Below are positions 15,909 through 23,990 of a DNA stretch of 37,003 bases, piece after piece. The DNA is from Gilliamella intestini (GTDB taxonomy: Bacteria > Pseudomonadota > Gammaproteobacteria > Enterobacterales > Orbaceae): positions 1 to 37,003 of the forward strand of contig NZ_FMBA01000022.1 in NCBI RefSeq assembly GCF_900094935.1, given 5' to 3'. The notes below the pieces were generated by a model. The model saw nothing but the letters and a program-made list of their open reading frames with translations. It was not told the DNA's origin and searched no databases. The first letter of the stretch is position 1; each line of letters opens with the position of its first letter. The position numbers were made by a program, and so were the translations under genes.

Positions 15909-16997
15909 ATGAGTAAAAATAAGGCTAAGAAATATCTTTTAGCATTGAAAGAGCAACGTAATATTTCGATTCGAGTGGTACAAAAGGTCTTGACTCACGA
16001 ATCCCTTAAATCAGGAAAAAGTTTTGATGATCTAATAGAGTATTATTCACAAGTAGGTGATAAGAAATCTGACCCTAAAATTAAAAAAGCAGGACTTGTT
16101 TTAGAAAAGCTCTATAATAATAATATGATATATGGTAATCGGGTGTGTTATTTTTATACATTGCAAAGTAAAAAGCAATATGAGCTTGTTGAGCAGATAT
16201 TTAAACAAATTTTTGCTAGTGATGAAAAGAATCCCGAAACAGATTTGTTCAGAGAACATTACCCTTTTAATATTGAACAATCAAATCTTGATGATCTAGA
16301 GTTAGGTAAAAACTATTTTGTTAAATGTATTGATAATAAAGATTGTATAAGGTTATTTTCCAGTTCTGCTCGGGCATACAAAGATAGTATCAATATAGAA
16401 CCGGATGCTTTAGGCGGTGATTATCTTGAATACTATGAAATTGTTGGGTATAAAACAATACGCCACCAACCATTTGATAGTATAATATTTCATAAAAAGA
16501 AAGGCATTGTCGAAATTCAAATAGATATGGCTTATCCTGTGACTAAAGATGATAGAAAAATGTTTGTTGTAGATTATCATAATTTATTAAAGAAAACCTA
16601 TCGAGAGAAATATAAAGAAGAATTGCTATTAGTTCCATATAATATTTTTAATAAGATTGATTTATTGTATGAGGAACCAGAAGGAAGTATTGTAGCGTTA
16701 GAGCATAAGACAGGTACTAACTCTGTAAAAAAAGAAAGAATGAGTAGTAAAAAAGAAGATTTAAAGCAGGAAGATTTTCATTCTAGTGGTTTAAGCGCTA
16801 TTTGTCGACAAACCAATTTTTATTCCATTACTAAAAAATATGACTCTCCAATTTTTGGAGAAAAAAATTTAATTGAGTTAGTAATTGCTGGTGGTATAAA
16901 ATTAATCGCGTCACCAGCTCCGATGATTAATAATGCGGAAATAAATAATTGTCTATATCAGGAAGAATATGATTATTTGATAAATAAGCTTATATGA
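15909..16997 (+). CDS. Cassette protein 1, unknown, candidate defence component
   Basis: 362 residues, with AAGGA 7 bases before the ATG. The N-terminal ~110 residues are helical and Lys-rich (YLLALKEQRNISIRVVQKVL). The middle is alpha/beta with a run of strands (DSIIFHKKKGIVEIQIDMAY) and VDYHNLLKKTYREKYKEELLL. The C-terminal part has SGLSAICRQTNFY and LIELVIAGGIKLIASPAPMI. There is no signal peptide, Walker box or nuclease triad I can name. It overlaps the next gene by 4 bp (ATGA). Visibly more AT-rich than the head genes: 14 of 60 bases are G or C at 16081-16140 versus 25 of 60 at 23461-23520. Confidence 0.7.
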   Translation: MSKNKAKKYLLALKEQRNISIRVVQKVLTHESLKSGKSFDDLIEYYSQVGDKKSDPKIKKAGLVLEKLYNNNMIYGNRVCYFYTLQSKKQYELVEQIFKQIFASDEKNPETDLFREHYPFNIEQSNLDDLELGKNYFVKCIDNKDCIRLFSSSARAYKDSINIEPDALGGDYLEYYEIVGYKTIRHQPFDSIIFHKKKGIVEIQIDMAYPVTKDDRKMFVVDYHNLLKKTYREKYKEELLLVPYNIFNKIDLLYEEPEGSIVALEHKTGTNSVKKERMSSKKEDLKQEDFHSSGLSAICRQTNFYSITKKYDSPIFGEKNLIELVIAGGIKLIASPAPMINNAEINNCLYQEEYDYLINKLI

Positions 16998-17410
16998 TGA
17001 AAAAAGCAGATATATTAAATCAACTCAATAACGATGCTGCTTTACAGCAGCATATTCAGATTGTATGCGTTAAAATTATTGATTATATATGCTCTATATC
17101 TAATAAAAATGCATTTAAATATATATCTTATAATTCATTATGCAAAAAAACAAAATCCTCTCCTGAAGATATTTTTCAGGCTATTAGCGCTATGATCAAA
17201 AATGGCTTGCCAGTTCTTGATATCAAATTTGAGTTTATCGAGTTTGAAGATTCAGCCCCTATAGAAATACCCAGTGAAGATATTATTGAAGCCCGCATTA
17301 CCAATATTTTTATCCATCCAGATACAGGTGAACCTGTAGAGAGCTTTAAAAACAAAATCTTTATATATTTCTCTTTGTCTGATTTTGGTAAGGAGATTGT
17401 TTGTGACTAA
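16994..17410 (+). CDS. Cassette protein 2, unknown, possible winged-helix adaptor
   Basis: 138 residues. The N-terminal ~75 residues are helical, with a segment like a winged helix (FKYISYNSLCKKTKSSPEDIFQAISAMIKNGLPVLD). The rest is beta-rich and acidic (FEFIEFEDSAPIEIPSEDII, then FKNKIFIYFSLSDFG). Translation is coupled to both neighbours: ATGA overlap upstream, and its stop lies within the first codons of the nuclease gene. A bridging or regulatory subunit is a guess from size and position. Confidence 0.65.
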   Translation: MMKKADILNQLNNDAALQQHIQIVCVKIIDYICSISNKNAFKYISYNSLCKKTKSSPEDIFQAISAMIKNGLPVLDIKFEFIEFEDSAPIEIPSEDIIEARITNIFIHPDTGEPVESFKNKIFIYFSLSDFGKEIVCD

Positions 17411-18044
17411 TCAATCTCCTACGTTAGAAGATTTAGAATTAATGTCAAATAATTATGGCGTAAATATTTATTCTCTATTTTTAAAAAATATATGTAAGAC
17501 ATACGATAAATTTATATCTCAACTGTACAAAAATCTTGAAGACATAATTTGTCGACTAGAACAAAATAAAAAAATTAGGTTTAAAGATGAAGAAGATCGG
17601 CTAACTGAAGAAATTCTTTCCTTTTTATCTGCTTGTGGATATGATGCAACACATGATTCTTTTCATGGTGGTGGGCATTGTGATCTTCTTGTAAAAGTTA
17701 ATAATTTTACTTGGCTTGGTGAAGCTAAAATTCATAGAGATTATGACTATTTAATAAAAGGATTTAATCAATTGACAACAAGATATGCAACAGGAACTGA
17801 TTCTTGTAGCCAAGGTTCCCTCATCGTTTATTGTAAAACTAAAGATACTGTTTCCGTGGTCAATGAATGGAAGGTTAGACTAAAGTCTATTTATGGTGAC
17901 AGCTGTATTTGTACAGATCAGTGTAACTATAGACCTTCATTTAGTTTCTATTCAACTCATAAGCATGAGTCATCAGGAATTGATTACAAGATAAAACATA
18001 TTTTCGTTGTATTACACTATGATCCTAAAGATGTTAAAAACTGA
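17403..18044 (+). CDS. Cassette protein 3, PD-(D/E)XK-type nuclease
   Basis: 213 residues from GTG 17403, chosen because AAGGAG (17390-17395) is 7 bases upstream; it overlaps the previous stop by 8 bp. The N-terminal ~60 residues are helical. The nuclease core follows: E64/E69/E70 in EEDRLTEEIL, the HGGGHCDLLV strand with D94, and WLGEAKI with E107 and K109. A downstream FNQLTTRYATG helix has Q123. D-x12-E-x-K with a preceding Glu helix and following Gln is the restriction-endonuclease-like fold. A basic, Cys/His-containing C-terminal part (about 150-200) may bind DNA. Probably the effector of the three-gene unit. Confidence 0.75.
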   Translation: MTNQSPTLEDLELMSNNYGVNIYSLFLKNICKTYDKFISQLYKNLEDIICRLEQNKKIRFKDEEDRLTEEILSFLSACGYDATHDSFHGGGHCDLLVKVNNFTWLGEAKIHRDYDYLIKGFNQLTTRYATGTDSCSQGSLIVYCKTKDTVSVVNEWKVRLKSIYGDSCICTDQCNYRPSFSFYSTHKHESSGIDYKIKHIFVVLHYDPKDVKN

Positions 18045-18075
18045 TGGATGCAATAAATAAACTACCAGTAAATTA

Positions 18076-18120
18076 ATCTGCCCCCGTTCAAATTACATTT
18101 CAAGTAAGTAAGATCATAAT
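18076..18120 (+). promoter_or_regulatory. Candidate Mor-dependent late promoter 1 (lysis/packaging operon)
   Basis: CTGCCCCCGTTCAAATTA lies within 18076-18096, followed after 18 bp by CATAAT (18115-18120). The same module, with the same spacing, precedes the protease gene at 25953-25997. The box is an interrupted dyad (TAATCTG, 8 bases, CAAATTA). There is no TTGACA-type -35, as expected for a promoter activated by a Mor/C-family protein. Confidence 0.6.
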
Positions 18121-18154
18121 AACCTCATACATTAATTTAATTATGAGGTTTTTT
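18121..18154 (+). promoter_or_regulatory. 5' hairpin covering the ribosome site of the holin gene
   Basis: AACCTCATA (18121-18129) pairs with TATGAGGTT (18142-18150) around a 12-base loop, followed by a T run to the ATG at 18155. GAGG at 18145-18148 is the ribosome site and lies in the 3' arm. The hairpin begins right after the -10, so it would be the very 5' end of the late mRNA. It could be a translation switch, an attenuator or a stabilising cap. Confidence 0.55.
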
Positions 18155-18571
18155 ATGGCTCACCCTATCAAAAAATTATCCCAAATTCGTTTGCTTAAAT
18201 GGTATTTAGTCGCTATTACTTTATTTGCAATTATTACGTTACTCTCACCTCAACAGTTGCCTGTTGTTGCTTATAAACTGGCTTTAGTCTTGCTTTCTGC
18301 CGTGATTGGTTACCACCTTGACCGTGCACTTTTCCCTTATGCATCTCCTGGAGGTTATTTATATAACGATTGGAAAGAGTTTGGTCCTGATTTTTATACC
18401 AAGCAATATATTGAATCTTTAGAAAACAATGAACACCCCGAGGCAATGGATTCCAAAATGTGTGCGGAATACCCTGTTCTTGATGAGTATCGAACCCTAT
18501 TTGCGGTTGTTCTGATTCGTCGGGCGTTAATTGTTTCCGCTGTGATTCTTGGCGTAACACTTGGATTATAG
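18155..18571 (+). CDS. Putative holin
   Basis: 138 residues from ATG 18155; an upstream in-frame ATG at 18143 lies in the leader hairpin and lacks a site. Three hydrophobic segments are visible: about 18-36 (WYLVAITLFAIITLLSP), 38-56 (VVAYKLALVLLSAVIGY) and the C-terminal end (VVLIRRALIVSAVILGVTLGL). The DRALFPYASPGGYLYNDW segment between them is typical of holins that precede lytic transglycosylases in Mu-like phages. A holin pores or triggers the inner membrane to release the endolysin. First gene of the late operon. Confidence 0.72.
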   Translation: MAHPIKKLSQIRLLKWYLVAITLFAIITLLSPQQLPVVAYKLALVLLSAVIGYHLDRALFPYASPGGYLYNDWKEFGPDFYTKQYIESLENNEHPEAMDSKMCAEYPVLDEYRTLFAVVLIRRALIVSAVILGVTLGL

Positions 18572-18573
18572 AC

Positions 18574-19197
18574 ATGCGTTACTTAACCTTGCTTATTGTA
18601 TTTATGCTGTTTAGTTGTCATTTAGCGCCGGCTATAGCTGGTGTACCAAATGATGCTAAGCAACATCAACGGGAACTGACACGTAATGCACGTGCAATCT
18701 TTGGTCTTGATGCGCCAATTGCGTTGTTTGCAGCGCAAATTCATCAGGAATCTCGATGGAAAGTAAACGCAAAATCACATGTGGGTGCTCAAGGTTTGGC
18801 TCAGTTTATGCCAACTACGGCGGATTGGATTGCAGGGGCTTACCCTAAATCATTAGGAAGCAATGAGCCGTATAACCCCTCTTGGGCACTGCGTGCCTTA
18901 GTTCAATATGATTATTGGTTATATCAACGTGTAAATGAAGTGGCTAGTGATTGTGACCACTGGGGATTTGTTTTATCAGCTTATAACGGTGGTTTGGGTT
19001 GGGTTAATCGTGATCGACAACGAGCAAAACGAGAATACCAAGATGCTACTCACTATTGGGGAGTCGTTGAAAATATTAATGGCGGTCGTAAAAGCATTAA
19101 TTTTAAAGAAAACCGTGATTATCCGATTCGCATTATCTACCGCTTTCAACCTGTTTACATAGCTGAAAATTGGGGTTTAGGAGTTTGTGATGATTAA
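18574..19197 (+). CDS. Endolysin, SLT-type lytic transglycosylase with signal peptide
   Basis: 207 residues. The N-terminal ~23 residues are an export signal (LLIVFMLFSCHLAPAIA). The lysozyme-like SLT core has the catalytic Glu in AAQIHQESRW (about residue 54), then GAQGLAQFMPTTA and SAYNGGLGW, the three standard SLT motifs. It cleaves the glycan chain of peptidoglycan to 1,6-anhydro products. Because it carries its own signal peptide, the holin may only set timing. It lies 2 bp after the holin and overlaps the i-spanin start by 8 bp. Confidence 0.93.
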   Translation: MRYLTLLIVFMLFSCHLAPAIAGVPNDAKQHQRELTRNARAIFGLDAPIALFAAQIHQESRWKVNAKSHVGAQGLAQFMPTTADWIAGAYPKSLGSNEPYNPSWALRALVQYDYWLYQRVNEVASDCDHWGFVLSAYNGGLGWVNRDRQRAKREYQDATHYWGVVENINGGRKSINFKENRDYPIRIIYRFQPVYIAENWGLGVCDD

Positions 19198-19657
19198 AAA
19201 TATATATAAATTAATCAAAAGCTTTTTTGTGAGCAATAAAAGTTATTTTTTGTTGGGAATATTTTTGATTGTTGGTTTTGGTTTACTTTACCAATTAGGT
19301 ATCAGTCATGGCAAATCAATGGCTAAACAAGAATATATTGCTTTAGAAGCAAAACAAGCAATGGATACTTTAAGTCAATTGATTGAGAGCACAAAGCAAC
19401 TAACTAAAACCGCTAATGATGCAAGTTATTCATTGTCACAGCAGATAGCAGAAAGGAAATTATATGATGAACAATCAAATCAAGCATTACAAGATGCACT
19501 TAACAAAACGGCTAATGATCGCAGTCATTGCGTGTTTGATGATAGTATCTTGCAGTTCATCGACTCAGCCCGTACAAATGCCGCTCAAGCAACAACCCAT
19601 GGTTTTACCAGCACAACTGACGGTACCATGCGAATTACCCGTAAAACGAAGAAATAA
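19190..19657 (+). CDS. Rz-like i-spanin
   Basis: 155 residues from ATG 19190; a GTG directly before it is closer to the TTAGGAG ribosome site than usual. One membrane segment near the N-terminus (YFLLGIFLIVGFGLLYQLGI) is followed by a periplasmic coiled coil (about 45-110). With the lipoprotein encoded inside and past its 3' end it should form the spanin complex that fuses inner and outer membranes in the last lysis step. Identified by topology and position, since spanin sequences are very variable. Confidence 0.8.
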   Translation: MIKNIYKLIKSFFVSNKSYFLLGIFLIVGFGLLYQLGISHGKSMAKQEYIALEAKQAMDTLSQLIESTKQLTKTANDASYSLSQQIAERKLYDEQSNQALQDALNKTANDRSHCVFDDSILQFIDSARTNAAQATTHGFTSTTDGTMRITRKTKK

Positions 19658-19769
19658 TACCGCTGATGGTTTAGCTCAAGCCTTAAAACAGCTTTATGAC
19701 CAATATGGGCAGTGCTCAGGTCGATTTATTGAACTAATAAAATATATCAACGAGGTAAATAATGGATAA
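19494..19769 (+). CDS. Rz1-like o-spanin lipoprotein, overlapping the i-spanin gene
   Basis: 91 residues from ATG 19494; an upstream ATG at 19464 in the same frame is possible. The signal LMIAVIACLMIVSC ends in a lipobox Cys, followed by a Pro/Gln-rich stretch (STQPVQMPLKQQPMVLPAQL) as in Rz1 proteins. It starts in another frame within the i-spanin gene and runs 112 bp past its stop, the out-of-frame overlapping spanin layout. It anchors in the outer membrane and pairs with the i-spanin across the periplasm. Confidence 0.8.
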   Translation: MHLTKRLMIAVIACLMIVSCSSSTQPVQMPLKQQPMVLPAQLTVPCELPVKRRNNTADGLAQALKQLYDQYGQCSGRFIELIKYINEVNNG

Positions 19770-19962
19770 CGCTGATTTAGCATCAACTGTTGAAATGGAA
19801 GCACGGGAACGAATACTAGCAAAACATCAAGCAAAGACAGGAGTATCAAGTCTGTATTGTCGAATCTGTGAAGAGCCTATAGCTGAAGAACGTCGAAAGT
19901 TAGTCGTTACTGATTTATGTCTTGAATGTGCTTCGATAGAAGAAAAAAGGAATAAACGATGA
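19762..19962 (+). CDS. TraR/DksA-type C4 zinc-finger protein
   Basis: 66 residues. A four-Cys zinc finger, CRICEEPIAEERRK followed by DLCLEC, is preceded by a helix (EMEARERILAKHQAKTG) as in TraR-like short DksA homologues, which bind RNA polymerase through the secondary channel. Such genes are standard between lysis and packaging genes in Mu-like phages. It overlaps the o-spanin stop by 8 bp and the next gene by 4 bp. Confidence 0.88.
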   Translation: MDNADLASTVEMEARERILAKHQAKTGVSSLYCRICEEPIAEERRKLVVTDLCLECASIEEKRNKR

Positions 19963-20261
19963 ATTTTAATGAACTTACCTTTAACTGGCAGTTTCTGCAA
20001 TGGGCTGTAATGGCTGTGGTTGGCGTTTACTCATGGTTAATTGGTCGTCAATCGGCTAGCCAAAAAGAACTACTAGACTTACGTATTCGAGTAACACAAG
20101 TTGAAGAGACGGTTAAGTCATTACCAACTCAGCATCAGGTAACCAAATTGATTGAAAAATTAAGTAGCAATGAAGCTACTTTAAATCAGTTATCTGATCG
20201 GCTTTCAGGATTATCTCGTCAATTAGATAACATTAACCAATTTTTATTAAAGAACAAGTGA
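19959..20261 (+). CDS. DUF2730 protein (Mu gp25-like)
   Basis: 100 residues. One N-terminal membrane segment (LQWAVMAVVGVYSWLIG) is followed by a coiled coil (about 30-95: LLDLRIRVTQVEETVKSLP, TLNQLSDRLSGLSRQLDNIN). This is the DUF2730 layout seen between the DksA-like and gp26-like genes of Mu-like phages. Function is unknown. ATGA overlap with the preceding gene. Confidence 0.82.
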   Translation: MNFNELTFNWQFLQWAVMAVVGVYSWLIGRQSASQKELLDLRIRVTQVEETVKSLPTQHQVTKLIEKLSSNEATLNQLSDRLSGLSRQLDNINQFLLKNK

Positions 20262-20267
20262 GGAATT

Positions 20268-20564
20268 ATGAGCTACGCTGAATTTTTAAAAGAAGATCAA
20301 CGTTTGGTTATTTTGCGTATCTTATATGAAATGCCAAGTTATAGCAGTAATTCTAGTATTATCTATAGTGCGTTAGATCACTATGGCCACGCTATTAGTC
20401 GTGAGCAAGTTAAAACCCATTTAAGTTGGCTTGGACAGCAAGACTTAATTAAAACCGAAACAATCGGTAGTGTTATTGTTGCTCGTTTAACCGATTTTGG
20501 TGCTGATGTGGCCACTGGTAAAGTTGTTGTGCCTGGTGTAAAACGTCCAAGCGCAGGAGCGTAA
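20268..20564 (+). CDS. Mu gp26-like small winged-helix protein
   Basis: 98 residues: EFLKEDQRLVILRILYEMPSYS, SNSSIIYSALDHYGHAISREQVKTHLSWLGQQDLI and IVARLTDFGADVATGKVVVPG. This matches the ArsR-like winged-helix family (often called VpaChn25_0724) found before the small terminase in Mu-like phages. It probably binds DNA and may help packaging. Ribosome site GAGGAAT precedes the ATG. Confidence 0.82.
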   Translation: MSYAEFLKEDQRLVILRILYEMPSYSSNSSIIYSALDHYGHAISREQVKTHLSWLGQQDLIKTETIGSVIVARLTDFGADVATGKVVVPGVKRPSAGA

Positions 20565-20566
20565 TT

Positions 20567-21112
20567 ATGGGACGTAAATCAACGATCAATAAACTAGAGC
20601 CTGAGGTACGTAGTTATATTGAGAAACTACTACGAGCAGATCAACTTACTCTTGATGAAATGATTGCAGAGCTGCAACAAAAGTTTCCAAGTACTGATAC
20701 GCCAAGCCGTTCTAGTCTTCACCGCTATCAAAAAGGTTTTAATGAAATGACCAATAGCTTACGTGAAATTGAAACAGCATCACGTATTTTGGTTGATGAG
20801 CTTGGTGACAGTGTTGATGATAAATCAGGAGCACTACTTGCTCAGGCTGTTACAACGCTGGCAACGCGTGCTGCATTTAAAGCCCATGAATCGGAAGATA
20901 TCACGATTAAAGAAATTAGTTTTTTAGCGAAAGCAGCCAAAGAAGCCATGCAAGCAAGGCAATTAAGCTTTAAAGAGCGGCAGGAAATCGAAAAAGCAGC
21001 ACGTGAAAAGTTATTGCGTGAACAAAAAGAAAAACTGGATGAGCTAGAAAAAACAGGCGAAGTACCAGCTGAAATGTTAGCTAAAGTAATTAAAGCGGCG
21101 TATGACTTATGA
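20567..21112 (+). CDS. Small terminase-like protein (Mu gp27, DUF3486)
   Basis: 181 residues. It begins MGRKSTINKLEPEVRSYIEKLLRA and has LTLDEMIAELQQKFPSTDTPSRSSLHRYQK, the DUF3486 helix-turn-helix signature. A long helical region follows, with a Lys/Glu-rich C-terminal coiled coil (about 125-165). It is expected to recognise the phage packaging site and hand DNA to the large terminase. ATGA overlap with the next gene. Confidence 0.88.
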   Translation: MGRKSTINKLEPEVRSYIEKLLRADQLTLDEMIAELQQKFPSTDTPSRSSLHRYQKGFNEMTNSLREIETASRILVDELGDSVDDKSGALLAQAVTTLATRAAFKAHESEDITIKEISFLAKAAKEAMQARQLSFKERQEIEKAAREKLLREQKEKLDELEKTGEVPAEMLAKVIKAAYDL

Positions 21113-22500
21113 CAGTAAAAAATGAACCGGCCTTAAAACTCTATGACTATCAAAAACAGTGGGTAAACGACACTAGCCGTTTTGCTATTGCAATGTTCTC
21201 TCGCCAATGTGGTAAAACGTTTACTAGCACATTACAAATTGTGCTCGACTGTTTGCGAGCTGAAGCTCAAGGTAAACGTGCGCGTTGGGTGATTTTATCA
21301 CGAGGTGAACGTCAAGCACGTGAAGCCATGAATGAGGGGGTTAAAGTTCATCTGCGTGCAATGTCCGCAGGTTTTAAAGAACTCGATTATGATTGGGATG
21401 CCAATATTCGAGCGTTAGAAGTTGAATTACCTGGTGGTAGTAAAATAACTGCTTTACCCGCCAATCCTGATACTGCTCGTGGTTTTAGTGCTAGTGTTTT
21501 ACTGGATGAATTTGCCTTTCATCAAGATAGCCGTGCTATTTGGAAAGCCTTGTTCCCTGTTATTTCAAAGCCCGGATTAAAATTGCGAGTCATTAGCACC
21601 CCCAATGGTAAAGGTAATAAGTTCTATGAACTGATGACTGGTAAAGATGATGGTTGGTCACGCCATGTAGCGGATATTTATCAATGCGTTAATGATGGGT
21701 TACCTCGAAATATTGAGGAATTACGCAAAGGTGCCGGTGATGATGATTTATGGGCACAAGAGTTTGAACTCAAGTGGCTTGATGAAGCCAGCAGTTGGCT
21801 TGATTTTGATTTAATAACCAGTGTCGAAGATGAAAAAGCGGGAGTTCCTGAACACTATACAGGCAATCCTTGTTTTGTTGGCGTTGATATTGCTACACGT
21901 AATGACCTATTTGTTATTTGGGTCATTGAACAAGTGGGCGATGTTCTTTGGACTCGTGAAATTATTGAGAGGAAGCGAATCTCTTTTGCCGAACAAGATT
22001 TACTGCTTGATGGTGTTTTTAGACGTTATCGTATTATTCGTATCTGTATGGACCAAACAGGTATGGGGGAAAAACCTGTTGAGGATGCTAAACGGCGCTA
22101 TGGTGAAATGGTCGTTGAAGGTGTGCTATTTACCGCTCCCAATAAATTAACATTAGCAACACAAGGTAAACAAGCATTTCAAGATAGAAAAATTCGTATT
22201 CCCGCTGGCAATAATGCACTTCGTGCTGATTTGCATAAGTTGAAAAAAGTGACTGGCGCAACGGGGCAACCGCGTTTTGTTGCTGATTCTGATAGTAATG
22301 GTCATGCTGATAGAACTTGGGCTGCCTTTCTTGCAATTAATGCAGCTAGCCAAGATAGGTATGAAATTGAATATCAGTCACTTGGATATCGTGATTCTTA
22401 CCGTTCATTGAATCAATATTCGGGTAGCTCAGAACTGGAAACAACTGATACAGGCTTTGGCACAGTACGGGGCGGTAACGATTTTGGAGGATTTATTTAA
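21109..22500 (+). CDS. Terminase large subunit (Mu gp28-like)
   Basis: 463 residues. ATPase domain: Walker A-like SRQCGKT (about residues 34-40), GFSASVLLDEFAF as Walker B (Asp-Glu), and VISTPNGKGNKFYE as the coupling motif. The C-terminal RNase H-like nuclease has GVDIATRNDLFVIW and ICMDQTGMGEKPVEDA. It packages DNA into proheads from phage copies inserted in the host genome and cuts at headful. The start overlaps gp27 by ATGA, and its stop overlaps the portal start. Confidence 0.93.
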   Translation: MTVKNEPALKLYDYQKQWVNDTSRFAIAMFSRQCGKTFTSTLQIVLDCLRAEAQGKRARWVILSRGERQAREAMNEGVKVHLRAMSAGFKELDYDWDANIRALEVELPGGSKITALPANPDTARGFSASVLLDEFAFHQDSRAIWKALFPVISKPGLKLRVISTPNGKGNKFYELMTGKDDGWSRHVADIYQCVNDGLPRNIEELRKGAGDDDLWAQEFELKWLDEASSWLDFDLITSVEDEKAGVPEHYTGNPCFVGVDIATRNDLFVIWVIEQVGDVLWTREIIERKRISFAEQDLLLDGVFRRYRIIRICMDQTGMGEKPVEDAKRRYGEMVVEGVLFTAPNKLTLATQGKQAFQDRKIRIPAGNNALRADLHKLKKVTGATGQPRFVADSDSNGHADRTWAAFLAINAASQDRYEIEYQSLGYRDSYRSLNQYSGSSELETTDTGFGTVRGGNDFGGFI

Positions 22501-23990
22501 TGTTATGGTTTAAAGGCAAAAAGCCACATGTTGAAACAGGACGAGAGCTGGCAGGCACAGGTGAAAATAATGATATTACTAAATTGTTTGTTGGTTCGCT
22601 AGCGCTGCCAGATGATAGTGTTCTTCGTAATCGGGGTGGCGGTCGTTTAGATATTTACAAAGAAGTTTTAAATGATGATGAAGTGAAATCGGCATTTACT
22701 CAGCGTCAAGATGCTGTTATATCTCGTGAGTGGAAAGTGGAACCCGGAGGCGATAAACCGATTGATATTGAAGCAGCTGATGCAATGAGCGAGTTATTAA
22801 AATCGGTTGGGTTTGACCGAGTGACTAAACTAATGCACTACGGTGTTTTTTACGGTTATGCTGTGGCGGAGTTAATTTATGGCATCAAAGATAATCTATA
22901 TTGGATTGATGATATCAAAGTTCGTGATCGCCGTCGTTTTCGGTTTACTCCAATGGGTGAACTGCGCTTATTAACGCCCAATAATATGCATGAAGGTGTT
23001 GCTTGTGATGCACCGTACTTTTGGCATTATGCAACTGGTGCCGATCATGATGATGAACCGTATGGCCTAGGCTTGGCTCATTGGCTTTACTGGCCAAGCT
23101 TTTTTAAACGCAATGATATTAAGTTCTGGCTAATTTTTCTGGAAAAATTCGGCATGCCAACGGCAGTGGGCAAATATAGTACAGGTGCAACACCTGAACA
23201 AAAACGGGACTTACTGTCACTCACTCGTGCAATTCAGACCGATTCAGGCATCATCATGCCAGATGGCATGACGCTTGAATTGCTACAAATAGCACGCTCA
23301 GGCGCAGGCGATTACAAAGCGTTTTACGACTCAATGAACGAAGCAATTAGGCGTGTAACCGTTGGACAAATTACTTCCTCAGGTGGTGCATCAAGCTCAA
23401 TCGGTGGTGATGAATCACTCCAAGCTGCGGTATTAAGTTCAATTGCAAAATCAGATTCTGATGTAATGTGCGAGAGTTGGAATCGAGGACCAGGTACTTG
23501 GTTTACACAGATGAATTTTCCCGGTGCTGCTGTTCCTCAGGTTTCACGTATTTTTGATGAACCAGAAGATTTAAAATCAATGTCAGAACGTGATAAAAAT
23601 ATTATTGAATCCACTGGTTTCCGTCCAACTCTTTCGCATGTACAGGATACTTATGGTGGTGAATGGGAAGAAAAACCGCAACTAGCAGAGCCGATTGATG
23701 CGCAATCTTTAAAAAACGTTGATTTTGCCGAACAGCAACCGAATACCTTTGCACCCGTGTTGCAATCAAATCATTTAAATACGGAAATGCAACCAGTTAC
23801 CGACCAATGGATTAATCAAATTAAAGAGCTGGTTGATAATGTTCAATCATTAGAAGAATTACGTGATAAGTTATTTGAGCTAATTCCCGATATGCAATTA
23901 GATAAATATGCAAAGGTCATGGCTGAAGCATTAACAGCAGCTAATTTAGCAGGTCGCACAGAACTACTTGAGGATAGCAAAAATGGTTAA
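22500..23990 (+). CDS. Portal protein (DUF935, Mu gp29-like)
   Basis: 496 residues. DUF935 features include DDEVKSAFTQRQDAVISREWKVEPG, YWIDDIKVRDRRRFRF, LAHWLYWPSFFKRNDIKFWLIFLEKFGMPTAVGKY and VTVGQITSSGGASSSIGGDESL. The dodecameric portal sits at one head vertex and is the channel for DNA entry and exit. Its C-terminal ~60 residues are helical and overlap the start of the next gene by 8 bp. Confidence 0.93.
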   Translation: MLWFKGKKPHVETGRELAGTGENNDITKLFVGSLALPDDSVLRNRGGGRLDIYKEVLNDDEVKSAFTQRQDAVISREWKVEPGGDKPIDIEAADAMSELLKSVGFDRVTKLMHYGVFYGYAVAELIYGIKDNLYWIDDIKVRDRRRFRFTPMGELRLLTPNNMHEGVACDAPYFWHYATGADHDDEPYGLGLAHWLYWPSFFKRNDIKFWLIFLEKFGMPTAVGKYSTGATPEQKRDLLSLTRAIQTDSGIIMPDGMTLELLQIARSGAGDYKAFYDSMNEAIRRVTVGQITSSGGASSSIGGDESLQAAVLSSIAKSDSDVMCESWNRGPGTWFTQMNFPGAAVPQVSRIFDEPEDLKSMSERDKNIIESTGFRPTLSHVQDTYGGEWEEKPQLAEPIDAQSLKNVDFAEQQPNTFAPVLQSNHLNTEMQPVTDQWINQIKELVDNVQSLEELRDKLFELIPDMQLDKYAKVMAEALTAANLAGRTELLEDSKNG

